NCBI RefSeq assembly: GCF_900108175.1
Contig: NZ_FNVO01000008.1
Location: 125,127-189,126 of the forward strand
Length of the DNA: 64,000 bases
Reading direction: 5' to 3'
From: Thermomonospora echinospora
Lineage (GTDB): Bacteria; Actinomycetota; Actinomycetes; Streptosporangiales; Streptosporangiaceae
Shown here: positions 17,012-25,825 of the stretch, piece by piece
Layout: each line of letters opens with the position of its first letter
Numbering within the stretch: position 1 is the stretch's first letter
Notes under the pieces: model-generated
The model's database searches: none
Told to the model about the DNA's origin: nothing
What the model saw: only the letters and a program-made list of their open reading frames with translations
Program-made: the position numbers and the translations under genes

Positions 17012-18066
17012 CGCGGGTCACTCCCGTCGTGCGTGTAGGTCGCCAGTTTCTCCACCGCGTCGGCCACCTCGGCGGCGGTGACCTCGGCCAGACAGGGATG
17101 GCCCGGGACCGGGCAGACCCGGGCACGGGTGTCCCGGCAGGGGGCGAGCTGGTCGCCCAGCAGCACGGCCGGCACCCCGTACGGCGCCCACCGCGCCGGC
17201 GGGACCACCGGGGAGAACAGCGAGACCACCGGCGTGCCCACCGCCGCCGCCAGGTGCGCGGGCCCGGTGTTGCCGACCACCACCGCCGCGGCGCCCGCCA
17301 GCACCCCGGCCAGGCCCGGCATGTCCGTGCGCCCGCCCAGGTCCACCCCGTCCCGCCCGGCGACGAGGGCGGTCAGCTCCCGTTCGGACGGCCCGCCGGT
17401 GACCACCGCCCGCCACCCGCGGGCGGTCAGCTCCGTCACCGCCTGTGCGCACCGCTCGGGCGGCCACTGCCGGGCCGGGGCCGCCGCGCCCGGATGCACC
17501 ACGACGTACGGCCCGTCCCCGGTGAGGTGCGCGGTCGGCGGCAGCGGGCGCCGGACCGCCAGCCGCCCGTCGTCGTCCGGCGGCAGCGGGAAACCGGCGG
17601 CCGCCGCCAGCGACAGACCCCGCTCGGGCTCGGGGATGTCCTCGTCCACCCGGTGCCGCACGTCCAGCAGGCTGCCCGGGTAGTCCACGCTGATCGCGGC
17701 GATGCGGGCGACGCCCGCCAGCCGCAGCAGCAGGGCCGCCGGCAGCGGCGACTGGTGGAAGGAGGTCAGCACCAGCGCGTCGTCGAACCGGCCCGCCGCC
17801 AGCGCGTCCACCAGGCCGGCCACCGCCTCGGGGCGGACGGGCGGCGGGTCGGCGAGCACCCAGGGCGCCGACCACACCATCACCTCGTCCACCCCGGGCA
17901 GCAGCCGGGCGGCGGCCTCGCCGAGCGGGCTGGTGAGCAGCGTCACGTGCGCCCGTCGGGCGGCCACCGCCCTGACCGCCGGCCCCGCCAGCAGCACGTC
18001 CCCGGCGCTGTCCAGGCGCACCACGAGCGCCCGGCCCGATGGCCTTTCCCTTTCCGTCAAGGCCAC
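17008..18066 (-). CDS. Family 9 glycosyltransferase, heptosyltransferase-like (352 aa)
   Basis: The N-terminal RALVVRLDSAGDVLLAGPAV is the family's opening motif ('R.D..GD'). The donor domain has PYVVVHPGAAAPARQWPPER and VVGNTGPAHLAAAVGTPVVS. A C-terminal cysteine cluster (LAPCRDTRARVCPVPGHPCL) is the 'CR...C..GHPCL' tail often seen in actinobacterial GT9 proteins. The GTG at 18066 (GGAG 7 nt upstream) overlaps the preceding gene by 10 nt. It is the second GT9 of the operon, so two successive heptose-type additions are plausible. Confidence 0.87.
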   Translation of the reverse strand: MALTERERPSGRALVVRLDSAGDVLLAGPAVRAVAARRAHVTLLTSPLGEAAARLLPGVDEVMVWSAPWVLADPPPVRPEAVAGLVDALAAGRFDDALVLTSFHQSPLPAALLLRLAGVARIAAISVDYPGSLLDVRHRVDEDIPEPERGLSLAAAAGFPLPPDDDGRLAVRRPLPPTAHLTGDGPYVVVHPGAAAPARQWPPERCAQAVTELTARGWRAVVTGGPSERELTALVAGRDGVDLGGRTDMPGLAGVLAGAAAVVVGNTGPAHLAAAVGTPVVSLFSPVVPPARWAPYGVPAVLLGDQLAPCRDTRARVCPVPGHPCLAEVTAAEVADAVEKLATYTHDGSDPR

Positions 18067-19562
18067 AGTGGCGCTCCGGGGACGTCGCCGGCGGCGAACC
18101 GGACGGCCGCCACCAGGTCGCCGGCGACGCGGGCGCCGACGCTCTCCTCCTGCCGGGTCTGCGGGGTCGGGACCAGTACCGACCTGGCGCCGGCCGCGCG
18201 GGCGGCACCCACGTCGGCGCCTATGTCGCCGACGACCACGCACTCGTGCGGCTGGACCCATAGCTCGTGGGCGGCCCGCTCGACCATGCCCGGCGCGGGC
18301 TTGCGGCACCGGCATCCGTCGCCGTCGCCGTGCGGGCACACCTGCCAGGTGTCGAAGGGCCCCAGCAGTTCCTCCACCCGCCGGTTGACCGCGTCCACGT
18401 CCTGGCGGGTCAGCAGCCCCCGGGCGATGCCGGACTGGTTGCTGACCACCCCGACGCGCAGCCCGAGCCGCCGCGCCAGCTCCACCGCCTCCCGTGCCCC
18501 CGGCATCGGCTCCACCTTCGCCGGATCCCCGTTGTAGGGGACGTCGCGGACCAGGGTGCCGTCCCGGTCGAACAGCACCGCGCGCGCCGGGCCGGGCCAG
18601 GGTCGGGCGCCGTGCGCCGCCCGCAGCCCGCGCAGCCAGTGCCAGACGGCGGCCGGCGGGATGACCAGGCTGGTGGCCGCCATCGTGGCGATCTCGCCGA
18701 CGGTGCGGGGACCGGGCGCGATCCGCGCGGCGGCGAACTCGGTCACCCCTGCCAGGGCCCCCGCGGCGGCCAGCGCGGCGGCTCCGCGCCGCCCGGCGGC
18801 GGCCAGCGCGGCGGCGGCCACGCCCGCGGCGGTGATCGCCAGATGCCGGTTGCGGCGGCCGGGCGTCTCCCCGGCCCGCTCGTGCCAGCCGGGGCCGTGC
18901 AGCGCCCGCATCAGCGCGTCGTCGGTGTTGCCGGCCTGCCGGCGCACGCTCACCCACCAGGACGCGGGCCGCACGGGGTGGACGGTGCGGCGTGTCCCGC
19001 GCGTCAGCGTCCAGCCGTCCCGCTCCAGCCGCAGCGCCAGGTCGGCGTCCTCCCGGAACGCCCGGGGGAACCGCTCGTCGAACCCGCCGGACTCCACCAG
19101 CGCCGCGCGTCGGTACGCCATGTCCGCGGTGATCCACCTGGCGTGCGCCAGCCCGGCGGTGCCGCGCTCCCAGTCGGTGGGGTCGCGGTCCTCGGGCAGC
19201 GGCACCTCGATCCGGCCCTGCACGCCCGCCACCCGCGGCGGCTGCCCGGCCAGGTCCTCGGCCAGGGCCTCCCGCCAGCCGGGCGACACCCGTACGTCGT
19301 CGTCCAGGAAGACCACCCACGGGGTGGTGGTGCACCGCCAGCCGAGGTTGCGCGCGGCGGCGGGCCCGAGCCCGCCGGACACCACCACCTCGGTCAGCTT
19401 CGCCAGCTCGTCGGGCACCTGCGGCGGGGCGCCGCCCAGGGGGCGGTCGTCGACCAGCACCACCCGTTCCGGCAGCGGCCCCCGGGACGTGGCCAGCGCT
19501 TCCAGGCAGTCCGTCAGGCAGGGCCGGCCCAGCGTGGGGACGACAACCGAGTACCCGCTCAT
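18057..19562 (-). CDS. Fusion: GT2 glycosyltransferase + GmhB-like HAD phosphatase (501 aa)
   Basis: Residues ~1-230 are a GT2 domain (MSGYSVVVPTLGRPCLTDCL, VFLDDDVRVSPGWREALAED). Residues ~235-310 are Ala-rich and hydrophobic (AITAAGVAAAALAAAG, AATSLVIPPAAVWHW), suggesting membrane contact. Residues ~325-490 form a HAD phosphatase of the heptose-bisphosphatase type: VLFDRDGTLVRDVPYNGDP with the two catalytic Asp, VVSNQSGIARGLL, and the zinc-type CPHGDGDGCRCRKPAPGM that marks GmhB. GmhB removes the 7-phosphate of D-glycero-D-manno-heptose 1,7-bisphosphate. This supplies the step between the two HldE activities. It overlaps both neighbours. Confidence 0.87.
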   Translation of the reverse strand: MSGYSVVVPTLGRPCLTDCLEALATSRGPLPERVVLVDDRPLGGAPPQVPDELAKLTEVVVSGGLGPAAARNLGWRCTTTPWVVFLDDDVRVSPGWREALAEDLAGQPPRVAGVQGRIEVPLPEDRDPTDWERGTAGLAHARWITADMAYRRAALVESGGFDERFPRAFREDADLALRLERDGWTLTRGTRRTVHPVRPASWWVSVRRQAGNTDDALMRALHGPGWHERAGETPGRRNRHLAITAAGVAAAALAAAGRRGAAALAAAGALAGVTEFAAARIAPGPRTVGEIATMAATSLVIPPAAVWHWLRGLRAAHGARPWPGPARAVLFDRDGTLVRDVPYNGDPAKVEPMPGAREAVELARRLGLRVGVVSNQSGIARGLLTRQDVDAVNRRVEELLGPFDTWQVCPHGDGDGCRCRKPAPGMVERAAHELWVQPHECVVVGDIGADVGAARAAGARSVLVPTPQTRQEESVGARVAGDLVAAVRFAAGDVPGAPLWP

Positions 19563-21184
19563 CGGCGCACCGTGAAGGGGCCGATCGCCAGCAGGTCCAC
19601 CGGGGTCGAGCCGAAGCACTCCAGCGCGTCGCGGATGTCGTCGACCATCGGCCGCCCGGCGGTGTTCAGGCTGGTGTTGACCAGCACCGGCAGGCCGGTG
19701 CGCCGCTCGAAGGCGTCCAGCAGCCGGGCCACCAGCGGCTCGGCGCCCGCGTCGACGGTCTGCACCCGGGCGGTGCCGTCCACGTGCACCACGGCGGGGA
19801 TGCGGTCCTGCCAGTGCGGCGTCACGTCGTGGACGAACAGCATGTACGGGCTCGGGATCGGGCCGCGTTGGAAGATCTCGGCGGCCCGGTCCAGCCGCAC
19901 CATCGGGGCTACCGGCCGGAACTGCTCACGGCCCTTGACGTCGTTGAGCCGCTCCAGGGTGGCCCGCCGCCCCGGATGGGCCAGCAGCGACCGATGCCCG
20001 AGGGCACGCGGCCCGAACTCCGCACGGCCCTGGACCCAGGCCACGATGCCGTCGCCGGCCAGCACCTCGGCCGCCGCCTCGGCCACGTCCACCGGGCGCT
20101 CGTAGGGCACCCGGGCGCGGCGCAGCGCCGCCTCGATCTCCCGTTCGTCGAAGCCCCGGCCCAGGTCGGCGCCGGCCATCGTCCAGGAGGGCTCGCCGCC
20201 CGCCGCGGCCAGGTGCAGCGCCGCACCCAGTGCGGTGCCCGCGTCGCCGGCCGCCGGCTGCACCCACACCCTCTCGAACGGGCCCTGCTGCGCGAGCACG
20301 GTGTTGGCCACGCAGTTCAGCGCGGTGCCGCCGGCCATCGCCAGTGTGCGGTCCCCGGTGCGCTCGTGCAGCCAGCGGGCCAGGTCGAGCAGCACCTCCT
20401 CCAGCCGCCGCTGCACGCTGGCGGCCAGGTCCGCATGGACCTCGGTCCATTCCTGGCCGGCGGCGCGCCGCGGCGCGAGCTCGTCCCAGTCGATCTGCCC
20501 GGTGACGAAGCCGCCGTCGTCGGTGGCGTGCACCTTTTCCCGGAGTAGATCGAGGTGACGCGGTTTCCCGTAGGACGCCAGCGCCATCACCTTGTATTCA
20601 TCCGAAGAACGCAAAAAGCCTAGGTGGGAGGTCAAATCCTCGTACATCAATCCGAGTGAGTGAGGGAGCCGCTGGCTCGCCAGCGGCTCCAAAATCCCGT
20701 CGCGGTAGCGGCCCGACAAATGCGAATGCGCCTCACCTCGCCCGTCGCACACCAGCACGCTGCAGGAACGGTCGCCCACCGCCAGCCCTGCCGACGCGGC
20801 GTGCGCCACATGGTGCGGCAGGAATGTCACCCGGGACGGATCCAGGCCGGGCAGCGCGTCGGCCAGAAATCCGGGCGCGTGCCGGACGAACTCGGTGCGC
20901 AGGTGGTCCCACGGGTCGTGTACGCCCAGTTCGTCCACCGGCGGCACCAGGGACGGATCGTAGGAGAAACCGACCAGGTCGAGGTCCCCGGGCCGCAGCC
21001 CGGCCTGCTCCAGGCACCACGCCGCCGCCCCCGCCGGCTGTTCCCACGCCGAGAACGGCACGGGTCTCTTGCCGTGCTTGCGGCGGCTGAACCGCTCCTC
21101 CTCGGCGGCTGCCACGACCTCGCCGTCGATGACCAGCGCGGCCGCCGGGTCGTGGAACACGGCATTGATGCCGAGTACCCGCAT
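19559..21184 (-). CDS. O-carbamoyltransferase, NodU/CmcH family (541 aa)
   Basis: Full-length family member. The N-terminal Kae1-like half starts MRVLGINAVFHDPAAALVID and contains EEERFSRRKHGKRP, TFLPHHVAHAASAG and MYEDLTSHLGF; the HHVAHA His residues match the metal/ATP site. The C-terminal half has EFGPRALGHRSLLAHPG and LPVLVNTSLNTAGRPMVDD. The family transfers a carbamoyl group from carbamoyl phosphate, through carbamoyl-AMP, to a sugar hydroxyl. The ATG has GGGAGGAACG just upstream. It is first in the minus operon and shares an ATGA overlap with the GT2-HAD fusion, so a carbamoylated sugar, possibly heptose, is inferred. Confidence 0.9.
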   Translation of the reverse strand: MRVLGINAVFHDPAAALVIDGEVVAAAEEERFSRRKHGKRPVPFSAWEQPAGAAAWCLEQAGLRPGDLDLVGFSYDPSLVPPVDELGVHDPWDHLRTEFVRHAPGFLADALPGLDPSRVTFLPHHVAHAASAGLAVGDRSCSVLVCDGRGEAHSHLSGRYRDGILEPLASQRLPHSLGLMYEDLTSHLGFLRSSDEYKVMALASYGKPRHLDLLREKVHATDDGGFVTGQIDWDELAPRRAAGQEWTEVHADLAASVQRRLEEVLLDLARWLHERTGDRTLAMAGGTALNCVANTVLAQQGPFERVWVQPAAGDAGTALGAALHLAAAGGEPSWTMAGADLGRGFDEREIEAALRRARVPYERPVDVAEAAAEVLAGDGIVAWVQGRAEFGPRALGHRSLLAHPGRRATLERLNDVKGREQFRPVAPMVRLDRAAEIFQRGPIPSPYMLFVHDVTPHWQDRIPAVVHVDGTARVQTVDAGAEPLVARLLDAFERRTGLPVLVNTSLNTAGRPMVDDIRDALECFGSTPVDLLAIGPFTVRR

Positions 21185-21482
21185 CGTTCCTCCCAGCCCC
21201 TGGATACGAGCCCGTCGAGCGGCCTCCTCTCCTGAGAAAAGGCACTCAAACCCTGCCCTCCGGGAGGCCCGTGACGGCGGGGCTGCGCGGTACTACGGAA
21301 AACGACTCGGGCAGATAGTGGCGTTTCGGGACGAAATTTCAGGAGAGGGGTCAAAGGGTGCGCCTGCGAGGCAGGACGCATCGCCGCAGGCAGATGGGCG
21401 GTAATGGCAAGGCCGTGCCCGTACGGGCGGACACGGGAGAACGGCCGGCATACCTCGACGCAGTCCTCGCGGAGGAGAACCT
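21185..21482. promoter_or_regulatory. Divergent promoter region of the two glycan operons, with a split inverted repeat
   Basis: A 298-bp non-coding gap. CCTCTCCTGA (21226-21235) and its exact complement TCAGGAGAGG (21339-21348) face outwards toward each operon, about 42 and 135 bp from the two starts. Read outward from either side the element is TTTCtCAGGAGAGG or ATTTCAGGAGAGG. It looks like one operator or promoter element used twice. No terminator-like hairpin is present. Confidence 0.45.
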
Positions 21483-22745
21483 TTGATCATCCACATGGTT
21501 TCCGAACACGCCAGCCCGCTGGCGGTGCTGGGGGGTGCGGACGCGGGCGGGCAGAACGTCCATGTCGCGGCGCTGGCCACGGCGCTGGGTGCGCGCGGCC
21601 ATCAGGTCACCGTGCACACCCGCCGGGACGCCCCCGACCTGCCGGACCGGGTCCGGCTGGCACCCGGCGTCGTGGTCGAGCACGTGCCCGCCGGCCCGCC
21701 CCGCCCGATCCCTAAGGACGAGCTGCTGCCCCACATGCCGCGGTTCGCCGAGTGGCTGGGCCGCCGCTGGCTGTCGGAGCGCCCCGACGTGGTGCACGCC
21801 CACTTCTGGATGAGCGGGTACGCCGCGCTCGCCGCCGCCAGGGACCTGGACGTGCCGGTGGCACAGACGTTCCACGCGCTCGGCTCCGTCAAGCGTCGGT
21901 ACCAGCGCGAGGCCGACACCAGCCCGCCCGAGCGGCGGTGGCTGGAGCCGCGGGTGGCCCGGGAGGCCGACGTGGTGATCGCCACCTGTTCTTCTGAGGT
22001 CCAAGAACTATGCGCGTATAGAGTCCACCCGGACTCTGCGGTCGTCATCCCCTGCGGCGTCGACCTGGAGCTGTTCCGCCCGAGGGGGCCGGTGGCGCCG
22101 CGCGGCGACCGGCCCCGGGTGCTGAGCATCGGGCGGATGGTGCCGCGCAAGGGGATCGACACCGTCATCGCGGCGCTCGCCGCCGTTCCCGGTGCCGAGC
22201 TGGTCGTTGCCGGCGGCCCCGCGCTGCCCGAGCTGGACGGCGACGCCGAGGCCCGACGACTGCGCGCGCTGGCCGCCGAGTACGGGGTCGCCGACCGGGT
22301 GGTCTTCACGGGACGGGTGCCGCACGAGGAGGCCCCGGCGCTGATGCGCTCGGCCGACGTGGTGGCGAGCGTCCCCTGGTATGAGCCGTTCGGCATGGTC
22401 CCGGTGGAGGCCATGGCGTGCGGCACCCCGGTGGTCGCCTCGGCGGTCGGCGGCCACCTGGACACCGTCATCGACGGGGTCACCGGGCTGCACGCGCCCC
22501 CGCGCGACCCGGCGGCGCTGGCCGGCCGGCTGCGGGAGGTGCTGGGCGACGAGCGATGGCGGTCCCGGCTCGGCAGGACGGGCGCCCGCCGTGCCCACGC
22601 CCTGTACTCCTGGGACCGGATCGCCGCCACCACCGAGTCGGTGTACGAGCGGCTGGCCGGCCTGCGCGCCGGGGCCGCGGTGGCCGGACGGGCCGGTGGG
22701 CCGGCCGGCGGGCTGGTCGGCAGCACGAAGGGAGCGAGGTCATGA
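21483..22745 (+). CDS. Family 4 glycosyltransferase (420 aa)
   Basis: GGADAGGQNVHVAALATALG at residues ~17-36 and DVVHAHFWMSGYAALAA are typical of the sucrose-phosphate synthase/MshA-like GT4 branch. The C-terminal YEPFGMVPVEAMACGTPVVA contains the E-x7-E site. The start is probably TTG 21483: GGAGGAG sits 6 nt upstream and no closer ATG has a ribosome site (next ATG 21495). It opens the plus operon and overlaps gmhA by ATGA. It probably transfers the first or an internal sugar of the heptose-containing glycan; donor unknown. Confidence 0.88.
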   Translation: MIIHMVSEHASPLAVLGGADAGGQNVHVAALATALGARGHQVTVHTRRDAPDLPDRVRLAPGVVVEHVPAGPPRPIPKDELLPHMPRFAEWLGRRWLSERPDVVHAHFWMSGYAALAAARDLDVPVAQTFHALGSVKRRYQREADTSPPERRWLEPRVAREADVVIATCSSEVQELCAYRVHPDSAVVIPCGVDLELFRPRGPVAPRGDRPRVLSIGRMVPRKGIDTVIAALAAVPGAELVVAGGPALPELDGDAEARRLRALAAEYGVADRVVFTGRVPHEEAPALMRSADVVASVPWYEPFGMVPVEAMACGTPVVASAVGGHLDTVIDGVTGLHAPPRDPAALAGRLREVLGDERWRSRLGRTGARRAHALYSWDRIAATTESVYERLAGLRAGAAVAGRAGGPAGGLVGSTKGARS

Positions 22746-23323
22746 CCGAGGCGCATCTGACCAGGCTGGAGACCGCACTGCGGCGGCTGCGGCGGCGCAC
22801 CGCGCTGGTGGAGGAGTGGGGCCGGCTGCTGGCGGACGTGCTCGGCTCCGGCGGGCGCCTGCTGGCCTGCGGCAACGGCGGCAGCGCCGCGCAGGCCCAG
22901 CATCTGACCGCCGAACTGGTGGGGCGGTTCGACGGCGAGCGGCGGGCGCTGTCGGCGATCCCGCTGCACGGCGACACCTCCGCGCTGACCGCGATCGGCA
23001 ACGACTACGGCGCCGACGAGGTCTTCGCCCGCCAGGTCCGCGCGCACGGCCGTTCCGGCGACATCCTGATCTGCCTGTCGACCAGCGGCACCAGCCGCAA
23101 CGTGATCGCCGCGGCGCGGGCCGCCACCGAGCAGGGGATGCGGACCTGGGCGCTGACCGGACCGGCCCCCAACCCGCTGGCCGGGATGTGCGACGCGGCG
23201 CTGGCGGTGGACGCCCCGGTGACCGCCACCGTGCAGGAGATCCACCTGGCCGTGGTCCACATGCTGTGCGCCGTGGTGGACCGGGTCATCCGGGAGGACG
23301 ACCGGCGGGCGGTGACCACGTGA
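22742..23323 (+). CDS. gmhA: D-sedoheptulose-7-phosphate isomerase (193 aa)
   Basis: SIS-domain protein of normal GmhA length. RLLACGNGGSAAQAQHLTAE forms the phosphate-binding site, ALTAIGNDYGADEVFARQV is the conserved family motif, and ICLSTSGTSRNVIAAARAA is the second SIS Ser/Thr loop. The C-terminal TVQEIHLAVVHMLCAVVD carries the catalytic Glu/His pair seen in GmhA. It converts sedoheptulose 7-phosphate into D-glycero-D-manno-heptose 7-phosphate, the first committed step to nucleotide-activated heptose. It overlaps both neighbours (ATGA with the GT4, GTGA with hldE), so it is translationally coupled. Confidence 0.93.
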   Translation: MTEAHLTRLETALRRLRRRTALVEEWGRLLADVLGSGGRLLACGNGGSAAQAQHLTAELVGRFDGERRALSAIPLHGDTSALTAIGNDYGADEVFARQVRAHGRSGDILICLSTSGTSRNVIAAARAATEQGMRTWALTGPAPNPLAGMCDAALAVDAPVTATVQEIHLAVVHMLCAVVDRVIREDDRRAVTT

Positions 23324-24723
23324 GGGGTGGTCCGCTGGTCGTACTGGGCGACGCGCTGCTCGACGTCGACCTGGAGGGCACCGTTGAGCGCGTCTGCCCG
23401 GACGCCCCGGTCCCGGTGGTCGGCGACGTGCGCGAGCGCCGCCGTGCCGGGGGCGCCGGGCTGGCCGCCACGCTGGCCGCGGGGATGGCCGGGGGCGCCG
23501 GTCGCGACGTGGTACTGATCGCCCCGATCGGCGCCGACCCGTCCGGCGCCGCCCTGGCCGGGCTGCTGGAGGCCGAGGTCGAGCTGCTGAGGCTGCCGCT
23601 GGACGGCTGGACCGTGCGCAAGACCCGGGTGCGTGCCGCCGGCCAGTCGCTGGTCCGCGTGGATCAGGGCGACGGCCGGATGGCCGGCGCCCCCGTCGAC
23701 GACCGCGTCCGCGAGACCCTGCACGGCGCCGGCGCCGTCCTGGTCGCCGACTACGGGCGGGGCGTCACCGCGCATGACGGGCTGCGCCGAATCCTGACCG
23801 GCGTGCCCAAGGACGTCCCCGTGGTGTGGGACCCGCATCCGCGCGGCGCGCAGCCGGTGCCGTCGGTACGACTGGCCACCCCCAACCGGGCCGAGGCCCG
23901 AGGGTTGGTGGGTACGCCGCCGGCGGGCGGCGACCCGCTCGGGCAGGCCGCCGCCGACGCGGCGGCGCTGGTGTCGCAGTGGAACGCCGCGGGCGTGAGC
24001 GTGACGCTCGGCGAACGCGGTGCGCTGCTGTCGGTCGGCGGCGACGCCCCATACGTGGTCACCGCGCCGGCCACCGGCGCGGGCGCCGACACCTGCGGGG
24101 CCGGGGACTGCTTCTCCGCCGCCGCGGCGCTGGCCCTGGCCGACGGCGCGCTGCTCAGCGAGGCCGTCACCGAGGCAGTGCACCGGGCCGCCGGCTTCGT
24201 GGCCTCCGGGACGGTCCGCGGGCCCCGCGATCCCGAACCCGGCCCGGCCGGGGACCCGTGGGAGGCGGTGCGGCACGTCCGCGAGCGCGGCGGTACCGTG
24301 GTGGCCACCGGAGGATGCTTCGACCTGCTGCATCCCGGGCACGTCAGCCTGCTGCGCCAGGCGCGGGCGCTGGGGGACCTGCTGGTGGTCTGCCTGAACT
24401 CTGACGCCTCGGTGCGCGGGCTGAAGGGGCCGGATCGCCCGGTGATGACCGAGCAGGACCGGGCCCGGGTGCTCGGTGCGCTCGACTGCGTGGACGCCGT
24501 GATCGTCTTCGCCGAGCGGACCCCGGCGCGGCTGCTGGAACGGCTGCGCCCGGACCTGTGGGCCAAGGGCGCCGACTACGCCTCCGCCGAACTGCCGGAG
24601 GCGCACATCGTCCGCCGGTACGGCGGGCAGGTCGTGCTGCTGCCCTACCTGGAGGGCCGTTCCACCAGCCGGCTCGTCGAACGGGTCCGCAGCCGCGTCA
24701 ACGACGGAGGGGAGGCTGCATGA
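23320..24723 (+). CDS. hldE: Bifunctional heptose-7-phosphate kinase / heptose-1-phosphate adenylyltransferase (467 aa)
   Basis: Residues ~1-310 are a ribokinase (PfkB) domain: [29 protein letters not shown], and the anion-hole/catalytic segment [19 protein letters not shown]. Residues ~325-460 are a cytidylyltransferase-type nucleotidyltransferase: [20 protein letters not shown] (HxGH) and [17 protein letters not shown]. This fused order is that of HldE. The two halves make heptose 1,7-bisphosphate and, after GmhB action, ADP-heptose. GTG start with GTGA overlap; it ends with an ATGA overlap into the epimerase gene. Length matches the Gram-negative enzyme. Confidence 0.93.
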   Translation: MRGGPLVVLGDALLDVDLEGTVERVCPDAPVPVVGDVRERRRAGGAGLAATLAAGMAGGAGRDVVLIAPIGADPSGAALAGLLEAEVELLRLPLDGWTVRKTRVRAAGQSLVRVDQGDGRMAGAPVDDRVRETLHGAGAVLVADYGRGVTAHDGLRRILTGVPKDVPVVWDPHPRGAQPVPSVRLATPNRAEARGLVGTPPAGGDPLGQAAADAAALVSQWNAAGVSVTLGERGALLSVGGDAPYVVTAPATGAGADTCGAGDCFSAAAALALADGALLSEAVTEAVHRAAGFVASGTVRGPRDPEPGPAGDPWEAVRHVRERGGTVVATGGCFDLLHPGHVSLLRQARALGDLLVVCLNSDASVRGLKGPDRPVMTEQDRARVLGALDCVDAVIVFAERTPARLLERLRPDLWAKGADYASAELPEAHIVRRYGGQVVLLPYLEGRSTSRLVERVRSRVNDGGEAA

Positions 24724-25709
24724 TCTCCGGTGAACGCCGCATCCGCCGGGCCGTGGTGACCGGGGGAGCCGGTTTCCTCGGCTCCCACCTGTGTGAGCGG
24801 CTGCTGCACGAGGGCGTCAGCGTCATCTGCATGGACAACTTCCTGACCGGCACGCCGCGCAACGTGGCGCACCTGATGGGGCGGACCGGGTTCCGGGTGG
24901 TGGAGTGCGACCTGACCGGGTTTGTGCACGTGCCCGGCGACGTCGACCTGGTGCTGCACTTCGCGTCGGCGGCCTCGCCCATCGACTACCTCAAGCTGCC
25001 GGTCGAGACGCTGAAGGTCGGCGGGCTGGGAACGCTGCACGCCCTCGGCCTGGCCCGGGAGAAGGGGGCGCGCTTCGTCCTGGCCTCCACCAGCGAGGTC
25101 TACGGCGACCCGTTGCGGCATCCGCAGCGCGAGGACTACTGGGGCAACGTCAACCCCGTCGGGCCGCGCAGCGTCTACGACGAGGCCAAACGGTACGCCG
25201 AGGCGCTGACCACGGCCTACCGCAACAGCCGGGACGTCGACACCGGCATCGTGCGGATCTTCAACACCTACGGTCCGCGGATGCGCCCGCACGACGGCCG
25301 CGCCATCCCCACCTTCATCCGGCAGGCACTGGCGGGGGAGCCGCTGACCGTCGCCGGGGACGGCTCGCAGACCCGGTCGATCTGCTACGTGGACGACACC
25401 GTCGCGGGCGTCCTCGCGCTGGCCCGCAGTGACCTGGCCGGGCCGGTCAACATCGGCAACGCCGAGGAGACCAGTGTGCTGGAACTGGCCGAGACGATCC
25501 GCGACCTGACCGGTTCGCACTCCCCGATCGAGTTCGTGGAACGGCCGATCGACGACCCGTCGGTGCGCTGCCCCGACACCACACTGGCCGCCGAGCGGCT
25601 CGGCTGGCGGCCGCGGGTGCCCAACACCGAGGGGCTGCGCCGCACCATCGACTGGTTCGCCGCCGAGCTGGGCCTGACCGGCGGCCGGCGGGCCGCGGCC
25701 GGCGGCTGA
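24720..25709 (+). CDS. NAD-dependent sugar epimerase/dehydratase, UDP-glucuronate decarboxylase-like (329 aa)
   Basis: An extended [21 protein letters not shown] for NAD, the active-site Tyr/Lys in [13 protein letters not shown], and [11 protein letters not shown]. The run [18 protein letters not shown] with [20 protein letters not shown] is characteristic of UDP-xylose synthase (UXS). It is not like HldD, the ADP-heptose 6-epimerase, so the pathway probably stops at D-glycero-D-manno-heptose or uses an HldD elsewhere. Last gene of the plus operon (ATGA overlap with hldE). It may supply UDP-xylose or a related sugar to the same glycan. Confidence 0.85.
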   Translation: MISGERRIRRAVVTGGAGFLGSHLCERLLHEGVSVICMDNFLTGTPRNVAHLMGRTGFRVVECDLTGFVHVPGDVDLVLHFASAASPIDYLKLPVETLKVGGLGTLHALGLAREKGARFVLASTSEVYGDPLRHPQREDYWGNVNPVGPRSVYDEAKRYAEALTTAYRNSRDVDTGIVRIFNTYGPRMRPHDGRAIPTFIRQALAGEPLTVAGDGSQTRSICYVDDTVAGVLALARSDLAGPVNIGNAEETSVLELAETIRDLTGSHSPIEFVERPIDDPSVRCPDTTLAAERLGWRPRVPNTEGLRRTIDWFAAELGLTGGRRAAAGG

Positions 25710-25825
25710 CGGGCCGGTCGGGGACGACCCCGGACCCCCGAAGCCCGGGTCGGCTGACCCTCGCTTCGCCGCGGTCGTCCGGCTCGCCCGGCCGGGACCT
25801 CGGCGGGCGTCGGCCGCCGTGAACG

